Below are positions 53,816-63,600 of a stretch of 64,000 nucleotides of DNA, piece after piece. Origin of the DNA: Pontiellaceae bacterium B1224 (GTDB taxonomy: Bacteria > Verrucomicrobiota > Kiritimatiellia > Kiritimatiellales > Pontiellaceae); contig JAROBA010000014.1 in NCBI GenBank assembly GCA_029432815.1, positions 1 through 64,000 on the forward strand. Direction: 5' to 3'. Both the position numbers and the translations under genes were made by a program. The notes below the pieces were generated by a model. The model made no database searches, was not told the origin of the DNA, and worked only from the letters and a program-made list of their open reading frames with translations. The first letter of the stretch is position 1, and each line of letters opens with the position of its first letter.

Positions 53816-54934
53816 TTGAATATTCTATTCGTCACCTTTGGGGAACTGTCAATAAACGGGGGAAGTATTCGCCCGGTTTCCATTCTGCGTGCATTGGCCG
53901 ATGCCGGGCATCAGATTTTCGCAATTGCCGCCCGAACTGATCTGCCGGAGCATCCGCACCTAACCGTTCTCGAAGGCCGGACGTCCGGCAAACTCAGTCG
54001 TTGGCATTTGTGGAAAGCCGTAATTAAAGCTACAGGAAGCCTTCATTTCGATGCAATTCATGCGGTTGACGACGCCGTCCTGTTTTCTGCCGGCATATGC
54101 CGCTTTCGCAAAATTCGACTGATTTACAGTGCCGTGCGTTGTTTTACCGGCCCGGTTGGACAGCAACCTTCCATACATTGGAAATGGTTCCCGAAACACT
54201 ATCAAAAGGTTGAAAAAAAGATTTTAAAGCAGGCTCTTTGCGTTCTTGCGCCCTGTGCAACCCTTTGTGCTGACATCAAGAACCTCAGCCCCGCCGCCCG
54301 TATACTCCAGATTGAGGATGTTCCGGTTCAAACCCTGTTTGGTTGCAGAGAGGTGGAGCGAGGAGAATTGCTGGGGCGGTTTAAAGCGGAAACCTCCTCC
54401 ATCGTAGTTTGCAGCATTCTCCCCAGTACTCAGGAAGAACTGCGCAAAGTGCTGATGGCCACGCGCAAGGTGATCGATGCCATTCCCGCAGTTTCTTTTT
54501 TCCTGAAGGGGAGTCTGGTGAAGGAGGCCGAGGCCATGGCCATCAATCTGGATATTCAAAATCACTGTATTTTTCTGAGCAATGAAGAAACGGAAACGTT
54601 TTTATCCGCACTGGACATTGCCGACGCTGCCGTTCTGGTTCCAACGCATGGAAATCGATACGTTCATCCTGAAATTTTCACACTGCTGCACGCACCGGCT
54701 CCGGTCGTCGCCGTGCTGGAAGGGGCCTATTCGGATTTGCTCAACGATCAAAACTCCATCGAGGTGCTCTTCAGTGCAGAGTCCATCGCCGAAGGAATCA
54801 TCCGTGTCATTCAGGAACCGCTTTTCTCCATCGGGTTAGGAGCGGAAGGGCAGCAGCTGATTGCGGACCGGTTTTCACTGTCCAGTTTCAAACATAAGAT
54901 TAGAATGGCCTATCACGAAATGATCACAAAATAG
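53816..54934 (+). CDS. Glycosyltransferase family 4-like protein
   Basis: 372 aa starting at TTG 53816. N-terminal Rossmann half: NILFVTFGELSINGGSIRPVSILRALADAGH, with the Gly-rich donor/acceptor loop. The C-terminal half has FLKGSLVKEAEAMAINLDIQNHCIFLSNEE and a short HPEIFTLLHAPAPVVA region at the place of the GT4 Glu-x7-Glu motif. It is smaller than average and lacks a clear second Glu. Substrate unknown. Confidence 0.65.
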   Translation: MNILFVTFGELSINGGSIRPVSILRALADAGHQIFAIAARTDLPEHPHLTVLEGRTSGKLSRWHLWKAVIKATGSLHFDAIHAVDDAVLFSAGICRFRKIRLIYSAVRCFTGPVGQQPSIHWKWFPKHYQKVEKKILKQALCVLAPCATLCADIKNLSPAARILQIEDVPVQTLFGCREVERGELLGRFKAETSSIVVCSILPSTQEELRKVLMATRKVIDAIPAVSFFLKGSLVKEAEAMAINLDIQNHCIFLSNEETETFLSALDIADAAVLVPTHGNRYVHPEIFTLLHAPAPVVAVLEGAYSDLLNDQNSIEVLFSAESIAEGIIRVIQEPLFSIGLGAEGQQLIADRFSLSSFKHKIRMAYHEMITK

Positions 54935-54954
54935 ACGAGGATATTATTCAGCAT

Positions 54955-56490
54955 ATGGAGTCAGGGGGAATACCAAGGCGTCCCGTCGTTGGCATTGCAG
55001 TTTCCACTGCGGTCGGAATGCTGATGGCATCAACCCAAATCCTGTCGCCCTCGCTGCTGTTCTTTCTCGCCATCTTCTGCGTGGCACTGGCATTTCTATT
55101 TATCCACTCCGCAAAATCAACCCATCTGGTTTTCATGGCAGTCGCGCTCACCGCAGGCTGCCGTTTTTTAATTGCGCAGCCGGATCTGGCTTCCGACTCA
55201 TTGAACCGGTTGGAAGTTCCGGAGGGCACCGAGATTCAGCTCACCGGCCGCGTGAGCGGTTTCCCTGAATTTCATGCCTACGATTCCGGTGTTCTGGGGC
55301 TCTGGATTGTGCCGTTAAAGGTCGAATCTGTTTCGTTTTCCAATGATTGGAAAACGGCCAGCGGTAAAATCGATGTCAAACTCAATGCCGCACCGCCAAT
55401 GATAGATCTCAAATATGAAGACGTCATAGAGGTAACCGGAACGTTACAGCAAAATTATTTCCCGGGTAGAAACGCTCATTTCATCAATACCCGGGTATCC
55501 GGCGTGCAGCTTCTTAAATCGTCAGGAATCGGTTCTCCGATCGCTTGGGGACGGGCGTGGCGCGATTCCGTTGCACCCCGTCTGGAAACCGGACTCGATA
55601 CCTATCCTTTGCAGGAGCAGGTGCTCAAGGCGCTGGTGCTGGGCTATCGCAAAGAAATGCCGTCCGAAGTCACCGATGTATTTCGCCGAACTGGCGCGCT
55701 GCACATCTTCGCCATCTCCGGGCTGCATGTCGGTATTGTCGGCCTCCTGCTGGCGCTCGTGCTGAAAACATTCGGCATGCCGCGCGATAAATTCGGACTG
55801 CTGCTGATTCCGCTGCTTTCGCTCTATGTAATTTCAACCGGCATGAAACCCAGTGCAATCCGTGCGTTGCTGATGGCGGCGGTATTTATTCTGGCGCCGC
55901 TTTTTCGCCGCAAACCCGACATTCCAACCTCAGTGGCCTTTGCTGCCGTGGTGCTGCTTGTTTTCCAACCATTGGAAATTCTATCGGCTGGTTTCATCTT
56001 CTCGTTCACGGTGGTGGCATTTCTGGTGATGGTCTATTCCTCCGTTCCGAAACACTGGACGCGGGGATCGTGGATTTGGGTATATACGAAATCGCTTCTC
56101 ATCACATCGGTGGCGGCGGGGCTGGCATCCATTCCGCTGGCCGCCCTGTTCTTCGGTACCTTTGCGCCAATTGCCTTCATCGGGAATATCATCGTTGTGC
56201 CGCTCACGTTCTGCATTGTGCTGTGCGGCTGGCTGTCCATTCTGCTACCGATCGCGGCCGGAATATTCAACGCGGCCGCCGTGGTCTTCATCGACCTTCT
56301 GCTCGGCAGTGTTCAATGGCTGGACCGTCTACCCGGTTCGAGCTGGCGGGTTGAACCGCCCTCGCTGTTCGCCGTAGTGCTTTGGTACGCAAGCCTGATT
56401 GCGCTGTTCACCATTTGTTCTCGACCCCGGCAGCGGCTGCTGGCTCTGGGAAGTGCGGCGTTTGCCATGGTCTTAGCTTTGCTGAGCTGA
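54955..56490 (+). CDS. comEC: ComEC/Rec2-like membrane protein without nuclease domain
   Basis: 511 aa. Two membrane helices and an OB-like DUF4131 domain (about 70-190) precede the Competence domain (about 200-490) with [23 protein letters not shown] and [14 protein letters not shown]. Full ComEC proteins of about 750 aa end in a metallo-beta-lactamase domain; here it is absent. DNA uptake through this channel is possible, but strand degradation would need another enzyme. Two exact palindrome copies lie inside. The 3' end overlaps trhO by 18 bases. Confidence 0.85.
   Translation: MESGGIPRRPVVGIAVSTAVGMLMASTQILSPSLLFFLAIFCVALAFLFIHSAKSTHLVFMAVALTAGCRFLIAQPDLASDSLNRLEVPEGTEIQLTGRVSGFPEFHAYDSGVLGLWIVPLKVESVSFSNDWKTASGKIDVKLNAAPPMIDLKYEDVIEVTGTLQQNYFPGRNAHFINTRVSGVQLLKSSGIGSPIAWGRAWRDSVAPRLETGLDTYPLQEQVLKALVLGYRKEMPSEVTDVFRRTGALHIFAISGLHVGIVGLLLALVLKTFGMPRDKFGLLLIPLLSLYVISTGMKPSAIRALLMAAVFILAPLFRRKPDIPTSVAFAAVVLLVFQPLEILSAGFIFSFTVVAFLVMVYSSVPKHWTRGSWIWVYTKSLLITSVAAGLASIPLAALFFGTFAPIAFIGNIIVVPLTFCIVLCGWLSILLPIAAGIFNAAAVVFIDLLLGSVQWLDRLPGSSWRVEPPSLFAVVLWYASLIALFTICSRPRQRLLALGSAAFAMVLALLS
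55338..55352. repeat. Palindrome TTCCAANNNTTGGAA, exact copy 9
   Basis: Spacer TGA; arms extend to 9 bp (GTTTTCCAA / TTGGAAAAC). Inside the ComEC-like gene, encoding F-S-N-D-W-K. Confidence 0.95.
55973..55987. repeat. Palindrome TTCCAANNNTTGGAA, exact copy 10
   Basis: Spacer CCA; inside the ComEC-like gene in another frame, encoding F-Q-P-L-E. Confidence 0.95.
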
Positions 56491-57453
56491 AGCCTCTCTT
56501 CGCTTTTGTTTTTCCCGCCGATGTTTTTTTGCAGTCTGCAAAACCGACCCGCCGATATGCTCTTCACCGCGCGCCCTTGCCAGTTCAACCTGCCGTTCCC
56601 GCTCCAGAAAACGGGCTTTCCGATCCTTGGAATAGGTATCGTGACAATGCGGACAGCTGACGCCCTTCACATAGAGCTCACTCTGCTTATCCGCATCCGT
56701 AATCGGCATGCGGCAGGCGTGGCATTGGTCATAGTCGCCCTTCTGCAGGTCATGACCCACCGCCACCCGATTATCGAACACAAAGCATTCGCCTTCCCAC
56801 ATCGATTCTTCTTCCGGCACCTCTTCGAGATATTTCAGAATGCCGCCTTTAAGGTGATACACATCCTCAAAACCCAGCTCCTTCAGATAGGCTGTCGATT
56901 TTTCGCAACGAATGCCGCCCGTACAAAACATCGCCACTTTCCGATGTTTGGAAACATCCAGATTTTTTTCAACGTAGGCTGGAAAATCACGGAACGTTTC
57001 CGTGTCCGGATTAATCGCATTTTTAAAAGTGCCGATGCCAATTTCATAGTCGTTACGCGTATCAATCAAAACAGTTTCCGGATCGCTGATCAGCGCATTC
57101 CAATCCTTGGGAGCCACATAGGTGCCCACCGACCGGAGCGGGTCGATGCCCTCCACGCCCAGCGTAACGATCTCTTTTTTCAGACGCACTTTGGTCCGGT
57201 AAAACGGGTTGGTATCATCCAAAGATTCTTTGCTGTCCAGCTCCGCCAAGCGCACATCGTTTTTCAGATAGGCCAGCAGTTCGTCAATCGCCCGGCGCGA
57301 TCCTGCCACGGTCCCGTTAATCCCCTCAGCGGCCAGCAGCAGCGTTCCACGGATCTCCCGCTCCAGCATAAAATCAAGCAGCGGCTGACGCAGAGTTTCA
57401 TAGTCATCCAGCGTCACGAATTTATAAAGTGCACATACAACAATCGATTTCAT
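56473..57453 (-). CDS. trhO: Rhodanese-type tRNA uridine hydroxylase TrhO
   Basis: 326 aa. N-terminal acylphosphatase-like domain ([20 protein letters not shown]), then a rhodanese domain with LIDTRNDYE and the active-site Cys in [14 protein letters not shown]-terminal zinc-binding region has CHACRMP and CPHCHD pairs, and the tail is Arg/Lys-rich. Member of the YceA/TrhO family that hydroxylates U34 of tRNA. Convergent with the ComEC-like gene and overlapping it by 18 bases. Confidence 0.93.
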   Translation of the reverse strand: MKSIVVCALYKFVTLDDYETLRQPLLDFMLEREIRGTLLLAAEGINGTVAGSRRAIDELLAYLKNDVRLAELDSKESLDDTNPFYRTKVRLKKEIVTLGVEGIDPLRSVGTYVAPKDWNALISDPETVLIDTRNDYEIGIGTFKNAINPDTETFRDFPAYVEKNLDVSKHRKVAMFCTGGIRCEKSTAYLKELGFEDVYHLKGGILKYLEEVPEEESMWEGECFVFDNRVAVGHDLQKGDYDQCHACRMPITDADKQSELYVKGVSCPHCHDTYSKDRKARFLERERQVELARARGEEHIGGSVLQTAKKHRREKQKRREASAQQS

Positions 57454-57668
57454 AGCGGCCGTATTTATCGATGTAAGTGGTTTATTTCAACAAACAATAG
57501 GGAAAAAGAGGCGTGTGCGCAGTGGGGTTCTCTTGGTCCCGGCTCCGAAAAATTTACAATCGTTGGAATCCGGCCCTCCTCAAAACACGGCTCCCGCTCT
57601 ATTCATCCGACTCCGCATCTCCGGGAGAAATAATGCGGCAGTTTAGGCCGGCAGTTTTCTCTCGGGAT

Positions 57669-60600
57669 CTATCGGTCCCAGATGATTTGGTAGAATCGGC
57701 CGGGGACTTCCAGTTCCGGATCGATTATTTCAACCCAATCCGCATCTACATCCGGCAGATCGATCAGGAGCTGCCAGTCCGGGTCCACGAGCGAATCGGT
57801 ATAGAGCACCCGATACGATTCTCCAACAAGGGCTTCAAAGGATAGAATCGGCATCTGGCCGGGGGAGGCCGACAGTGCCGTGCCCATGTCGAAGACTTCG
57901 CCGATGACGAAACCTGCAGTGCCTTTGCGGGGGGAGGCGCGCCAGCTGGCCGGATCATTTCCATAGGCATCGAGCGGAATCCGCTCTAGGCTGACGTCGC
58001 CGCTGTTGGCGACCGACCAAAAGGCATTGGTTCGGTATGAAACGTGGTCCATTCTGTACATCGGAACAAAGCCGTCAAATTCAGGATCGCCGGGATTGAG
58101 CAACTGCAGCTTTTCTCCCTCGGCCGCTAATCCGCCGGTCCAGGGTCCGAAGATCTGAACCGATGCATCGACGCCATATTGGGACCGGAAAGTAGCCGGG
58201 TTGGTGGCACAAAGAATGGCCACTTCGTCCGGGGCCAGCACGGTGCCTTCCGGGAAGGCAAAGTTGCCCACGTCGGCTACGTTCCAGACATTGGAAGAAA
58301 TGGCCGGATCATACAGCGGTACCGCCGCATCGCTGATGTTCATGAATTCAATATATTCAGAGCGCCCGATTTCCGGAACAAACATGATTTCGCTGATTAC
58401 CACCGGTCCAACCCTTGGAAGGGCATTTGCCGCGCCGGGCGTGATGGTGAGCAGCTCGGTGAAGTCCACGATTCCATCGGAACGCAGGTAGCGGCCAAAC
58501 GGTTCTTCCCGCTCAACCGCCGGGAAGGAGACACTATCGACCATGCGGATAATGTTGGTTCCGGCAAGTTCGAGCAGATAGGCCGAAGAGCCGAGTTCGC
58601 TGAATCCGAATCCGAGGTTCGATGCCGAAACCGTAAGGTAGCCATCCGAATCGATCGACGTTCCTCCGGGGATCAGATAGCGCGTGGGCAGATCCAGCGA
58701 GTCGGTGATGGCCATCGTTGAAAGATCGGCAGAACTGCTTCCTGCATTGTAAAACTCAATCCAGTCGACGCCGACATCGGTATGCGCGAGCACTTCATTA
58801 ATCACGACATTTATGCTTTCTGAATCAAACCGGCCGGGCGATCCGTGATAAAGCGAGCTCGCGGTCCAATTGCGGCCTTCGTTGAGGTAGGCCGCTTGTT
58901 CTGCCGAATCGGAAGGAATCGAAGCGGGATTGCTCAGTTCCAACGAACTGCCGCCGCCATCGGGGCGTTCCGGCCAATCGCCATCGGTAAGATAATGAAC
59001 CGAGGAGATGAGTGTTTCGTCGGCCGAGAGTAAGGCAATTTGTTCTCCGCCATCGCTCAGTCCGCCGACCCATTCGCCGGCGACTTCGATGCCGTCCCAG
59101 TACCATGGCGACAAAATATTCTGATAGCGATCCGCGAAGGCTGCTGCATCCTCGACTACCACGATATGCGCATTGGGATTCAGTGTGGTGTTTTCCGGGA
59201 AAATATAGCGAACGGCATTGCTGATGTTCACGCCGCTGAGATCGAGCAGATTGGTTCCGCGGTTCCAGAGTTCAATAAATTCATATTCATCAGGTCCATC
59301 GGGGTTGTAGTTCACTTCCGAAATCAGCAGCTCGCCTGCCGCAGGAACCTGACGCGAGCCGAGCAGGAAGAGGGGTCCGGCCAGAGCCGACCATTCACCA
59401 TCCGGTGTGCGGACGCGCGTCGTAATCGTTATATCTTCTGTAACCGTCACGGCGCCGGCCGACCAAATAAGGGCTGATTGAGAAATGGCCCCGCCCGGCA
59501 AACGCGGATCGGTACCATCGAGCGTATAATAGATCGTGCCGTCGGTGCTGGTCAGGATGGGCTGGAAGCCATCCAGCACGGACCCGCCATATTGATTAAA
59601 CGTCGGCGGATCAAAAGAGGGGAACCACCCAAAGCTTCGCCATTGTGCGATGAGCTCGCCCGCGCGGTAGGGGAACATGTCGGAACGAATGGTTTCTCCT
59701 TTGGTTTCCCAGCTTTCCGGAGTTACATAGCCCCAGCGTGCGGCTTCGGCGAGGAAGCTGTCGCGAATCTCGTCCATGCGTGCCACGAGCCGGGCATCGC
59801 AGGCGGCTTGGGTCATAGCGCCGTTGTTAAAGTAGTTTCGATACATTCGGTCGGCCAGCAGCATCATGAAATCCGGATGTGCTTCACTGAGCAGACTGCT
59901 CCAGATATAACCGGGGCCGACCGTGTTTTCCAGTCGGTCCCCGGAACCATCACGCAGGAAGCGATCCGAATCATTCATCCAGAACTTGTATCCGCTTCCG
60001 GCGTCCTTAGGTCCACTGGCTTTGAATTCCTGCTCAGCATATCCATATCCCCAGAGCAGCATGAAATCGATGTAGTGGCTGACATCCAGATAGGGACTCA
60101 CCGCGACGAAATCATCCCGCAGCGCGCGAACCCGCTCCCACGGTTCGGGATTGGGAGGGTCGCCAACTCCAATGGCCCAGGAAATTCCCGTCCGGTCGTT
60201 ATTGTTGCCTTTGACGTCGACGTAGTCTTCGTCCTCGCCGCCGAGGTAAGTGGCAAGGAAGCTGTCGTTCAGCATTTCTTTGCAGTTGTACTGCCCCCAA
60301 TACTCGCCATTGAGATAAACATGCACATAGCGTCCGTGCGGGTTCAGGCTGCCCATCTCCAGCATGCTGTCCTGGACAAAGCGGTCGGACATGTAGAATC
60401 CCGTGGTCCGATCCTGATTGCCGGCATGGAGCTGCAGTTTGTCGAACGATGTTTTGGCTAATACGCCATGATCAAATCCATTGAACAGGGGCGCATCCAA
60501 TTTTCCATTCCCATACTCGGAGCGGAAGGCCAGCTGAAAGCTCTCTTTGTCGAAGGTCTGAACCGCGCCGCCGTATAACGAAACGCCGCAGTTTTCCTGT

Positions 60601-63600
60601 ATGGGATTCTGGCCGTCGCCCCACAGGATTTCCATGGAGCAAGCCTGCTCCGAATATTCGGGCGCTGTGGGCACTACGATCGAAATGGCCGGAAGATCGA
60701 GCAGCCCCGGCTTCATGCGCGCGGCATAATCGGGGTCCTGCGTGATGCCTGTGTCCATATTGGACGCGGCAATGACATCGTCAAGGAAGACAAAGGTCTT
60801 GGTTTGAATGACCGGCGATTTGTACCCCGCCTGAACCGGCTGAATACGCACGGCGGATGTTCCAGTGATTGGAAGGCCGGTCGTATACGGAATAGACGGC
60901 TTCGAACCATCCAGTGAGTAGAGGATCGTCGCGCCGGGATTTTCGCTGGTTACGGTCAGCGTGAAATTGGTTTTGCAGTATCCTCGGGCATGACTCCAAT
61001 CGAGCGGTTCCAGCCAGCCTTCGTAGGTGCCGCCTGAATTCACGGCATCGGGGGTGGGCTCCATAAAAGTCCAGATGCCTGCTAAATCTCGACCATAAGA
61101 AAGGTCGGTATCGAGTGCAGGATAACTCACGCTGTCGATAACCGTGGAGCCATTGGCAGCCGTCAGCTGAAGCGTTTCACCATTTTTACCCAATGCAAAG
61201 TCGGCGTGCAGCAATCCTGCCGGATCGACCGGTGTATCGTTGTTGGACGCAAACACAATAAGCGTTTCATGAGGAGCCAGCGTGGTTGAAGGAAATACGA
61301 ATTTCATGGGATTGGACGGGTTGTCGGTCAGTCCCCAGCCCGTCAGATCGACGGTGCTGTTTCCGGTGTTGCGCAATTCGATCCAGTCCGGTGCATCGTC
61401 GTAGCCGTCTTTCAATGAATACTTATTTTCCGCAACGATTTCGCTAATACGAACGGATAGGGGAATCCCATCGACTTCAACGCCCACGGCTTCTGCAAAA
61501 ATGCCTGCCTTATTCGTTGCGATTAAAATGAACTCTGTGGAAGTCGTCATCGTTTGGATGATCGAACCAGCGCCGTTGGTGTCAGTATTCGCCCCAACGC
61601 TTCCAATGTCTGGAAAAATTTCCGCGCGTTTTACATCTTCGACCGACCAATCGAGTGTGACGCTCTGGCCGGATGAAACGGACGTGTCGGATGTGTTGAA
61701 CGACAGGATGCCAACCTCGCTCACAGCTCGGCCGAAAACTTCCACTTCGTTAAAGCCGATTTCGTATTCATTGACCGTTCCTGTATCGTTGGGCGTCGTC
61801 TTGTTTTCGAGCCCGATCCGGACGTATCGCGCAAATACTGGCCCATTCAAATCGATGTCGCAGAGGTACGATGAGCCCGTCACCTTCTGAGAATGAACCG
61901 ATTTATGCTCTTCGTCATAGAGGCGTGCGATGGTGTAGCCTAATCGTTCCGCGAGATCATTCGGAGCGATTGCGCGAATCCCGTAGAGCGCATAGGTTGC
62001 GCCCAGATCCACTTCCCAATAACCGTCGAAGGCATTGGACGTGGTGCGGGTCTCTGTGGCGTAGTCACCATCGTTTGCGTTGCCGGACGGCGCATCGGCA
62101 TCTGAAATTCTCAACATGAAACTGCGTTTTGAGGTGGCGAGGTTTTCGGTCGGTTCCGGCAATGTGGATTGTGCGCCCGCACCCAGCCAGTCGATGGAAC
62201 CGTCAAAAACCGCGACTTCAGCCAGACAAACCACATAGTCACCGTGACCATTCAGCGCACCATTCTCTAACCCGACTTTTACATAGCGTCCTGATGTATT
62301 GGCTGGAGGGGTGAACGTGTAGGTTCCGCCATCTCCAGGATTTGTCGTAGTCGCAGAAGCCATACTGTTAGACGCTGCATCCAAAATTCGCAGCGTCAAA
62401 TTACCCATTCTGGGTGTCGTGCTGCTGCCGCTGCGGTTCACTAATTCAACCGAAGTGATGGGACGCGATGTACCTAGATCGCAGATCCAGTAATTGTTGG
62501 GCGAAGCATTGTCGGTATGGCTGAACGAACCCGTATTGTTATCAATTGCTTTTTCCGCAGGATACGAGTCCGACAGCGTGGTCGATTGAGAAACCACAAC
62601 ATCCGGCACCTCCGTCTCGTCGGGAATAAACGGTTCCGGTGAAAAGGGAATGTTGGGCGGGCCGAACAACCGCACCTCGGAGATGCCCACTCGGTGATTT
62701 CCCGCTCCATTCGTATCGCTTCCGGATAAGCCGATTCGTAGCGTCCGGGCAGAGGTGCCCGCGGGCACTTCAACCAAAACGATGCCGCTGGATCCGGGGT
62801 TGCTCAAAATGGTTTCATAGACGATCTGATCATCCATATTAAACAGCGACAGCGTCAGGCCATCCATCTCTGCATCGTCCGGCGTGGCACGATTGATCAG
62901 CTCAATTCGGGTCAGCTCAAACGGCCGTCCTAATTCCGCCTGCCAATAGCTGCCGGGGATATCCTCTGTGAGACTGTGCGTGGCGATAGACCCATCGATC
63001 GCATCGACCGCCTTGGTGGAAGGGTTAAAATCCGAAGATTGGAAAACCTTCGTAAATTCAAGCTTCGTATCATCTGAAGGCGAGCTGGAGAATAAATAGC
63101 TGAAGCCCGCGCCGGCAAAAGGGTATTCATAAGGAGATGCATCCGTGATTCCATGGTCTCCGGCCCAGCTCACCGAAACAATGCCTTCGGCGGGTTCTGC
63201 GAATTGGAAGACGTATTCTGAGCTCGAAACGGCCGAAACACTCGATGCCGCCGTTCCGTTGATTAAGAGATCGGCCGCATCCACGCCTTGAACGACTTCG
63301 CTGAATGCGATCTCTATCTGGGTCAGATTGGTTACGGATGAACCGGGCATCGGAGTGGTACCTGCAACCACCGGCGCAACCGTATCCTGTACACGTTCGC
63401 TCCAGATCAGATCCAGCGTAAGCCCCATCACGATATCAGAACTGCCGGCCGTGCTTTGATGAACCTCAGCGGCCACGATATTGCTCCCGGAAATCAGGCT
63501 GGCCGTATCGAGCAAGAACGGGCCCTCCATCGTGGCGTTACCGACCGTTGTCCCGAATGTAGTGAATGAAACAGTTCCTGCATCCATATGATTTCGCAAC

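Noticed and set aside
59478-60461. 327-codon plus-strand frame inside the giant gene
   Set aside because: Lies wholly antisense to conserved CotH-region codons; no family match or ribosome-binding site.
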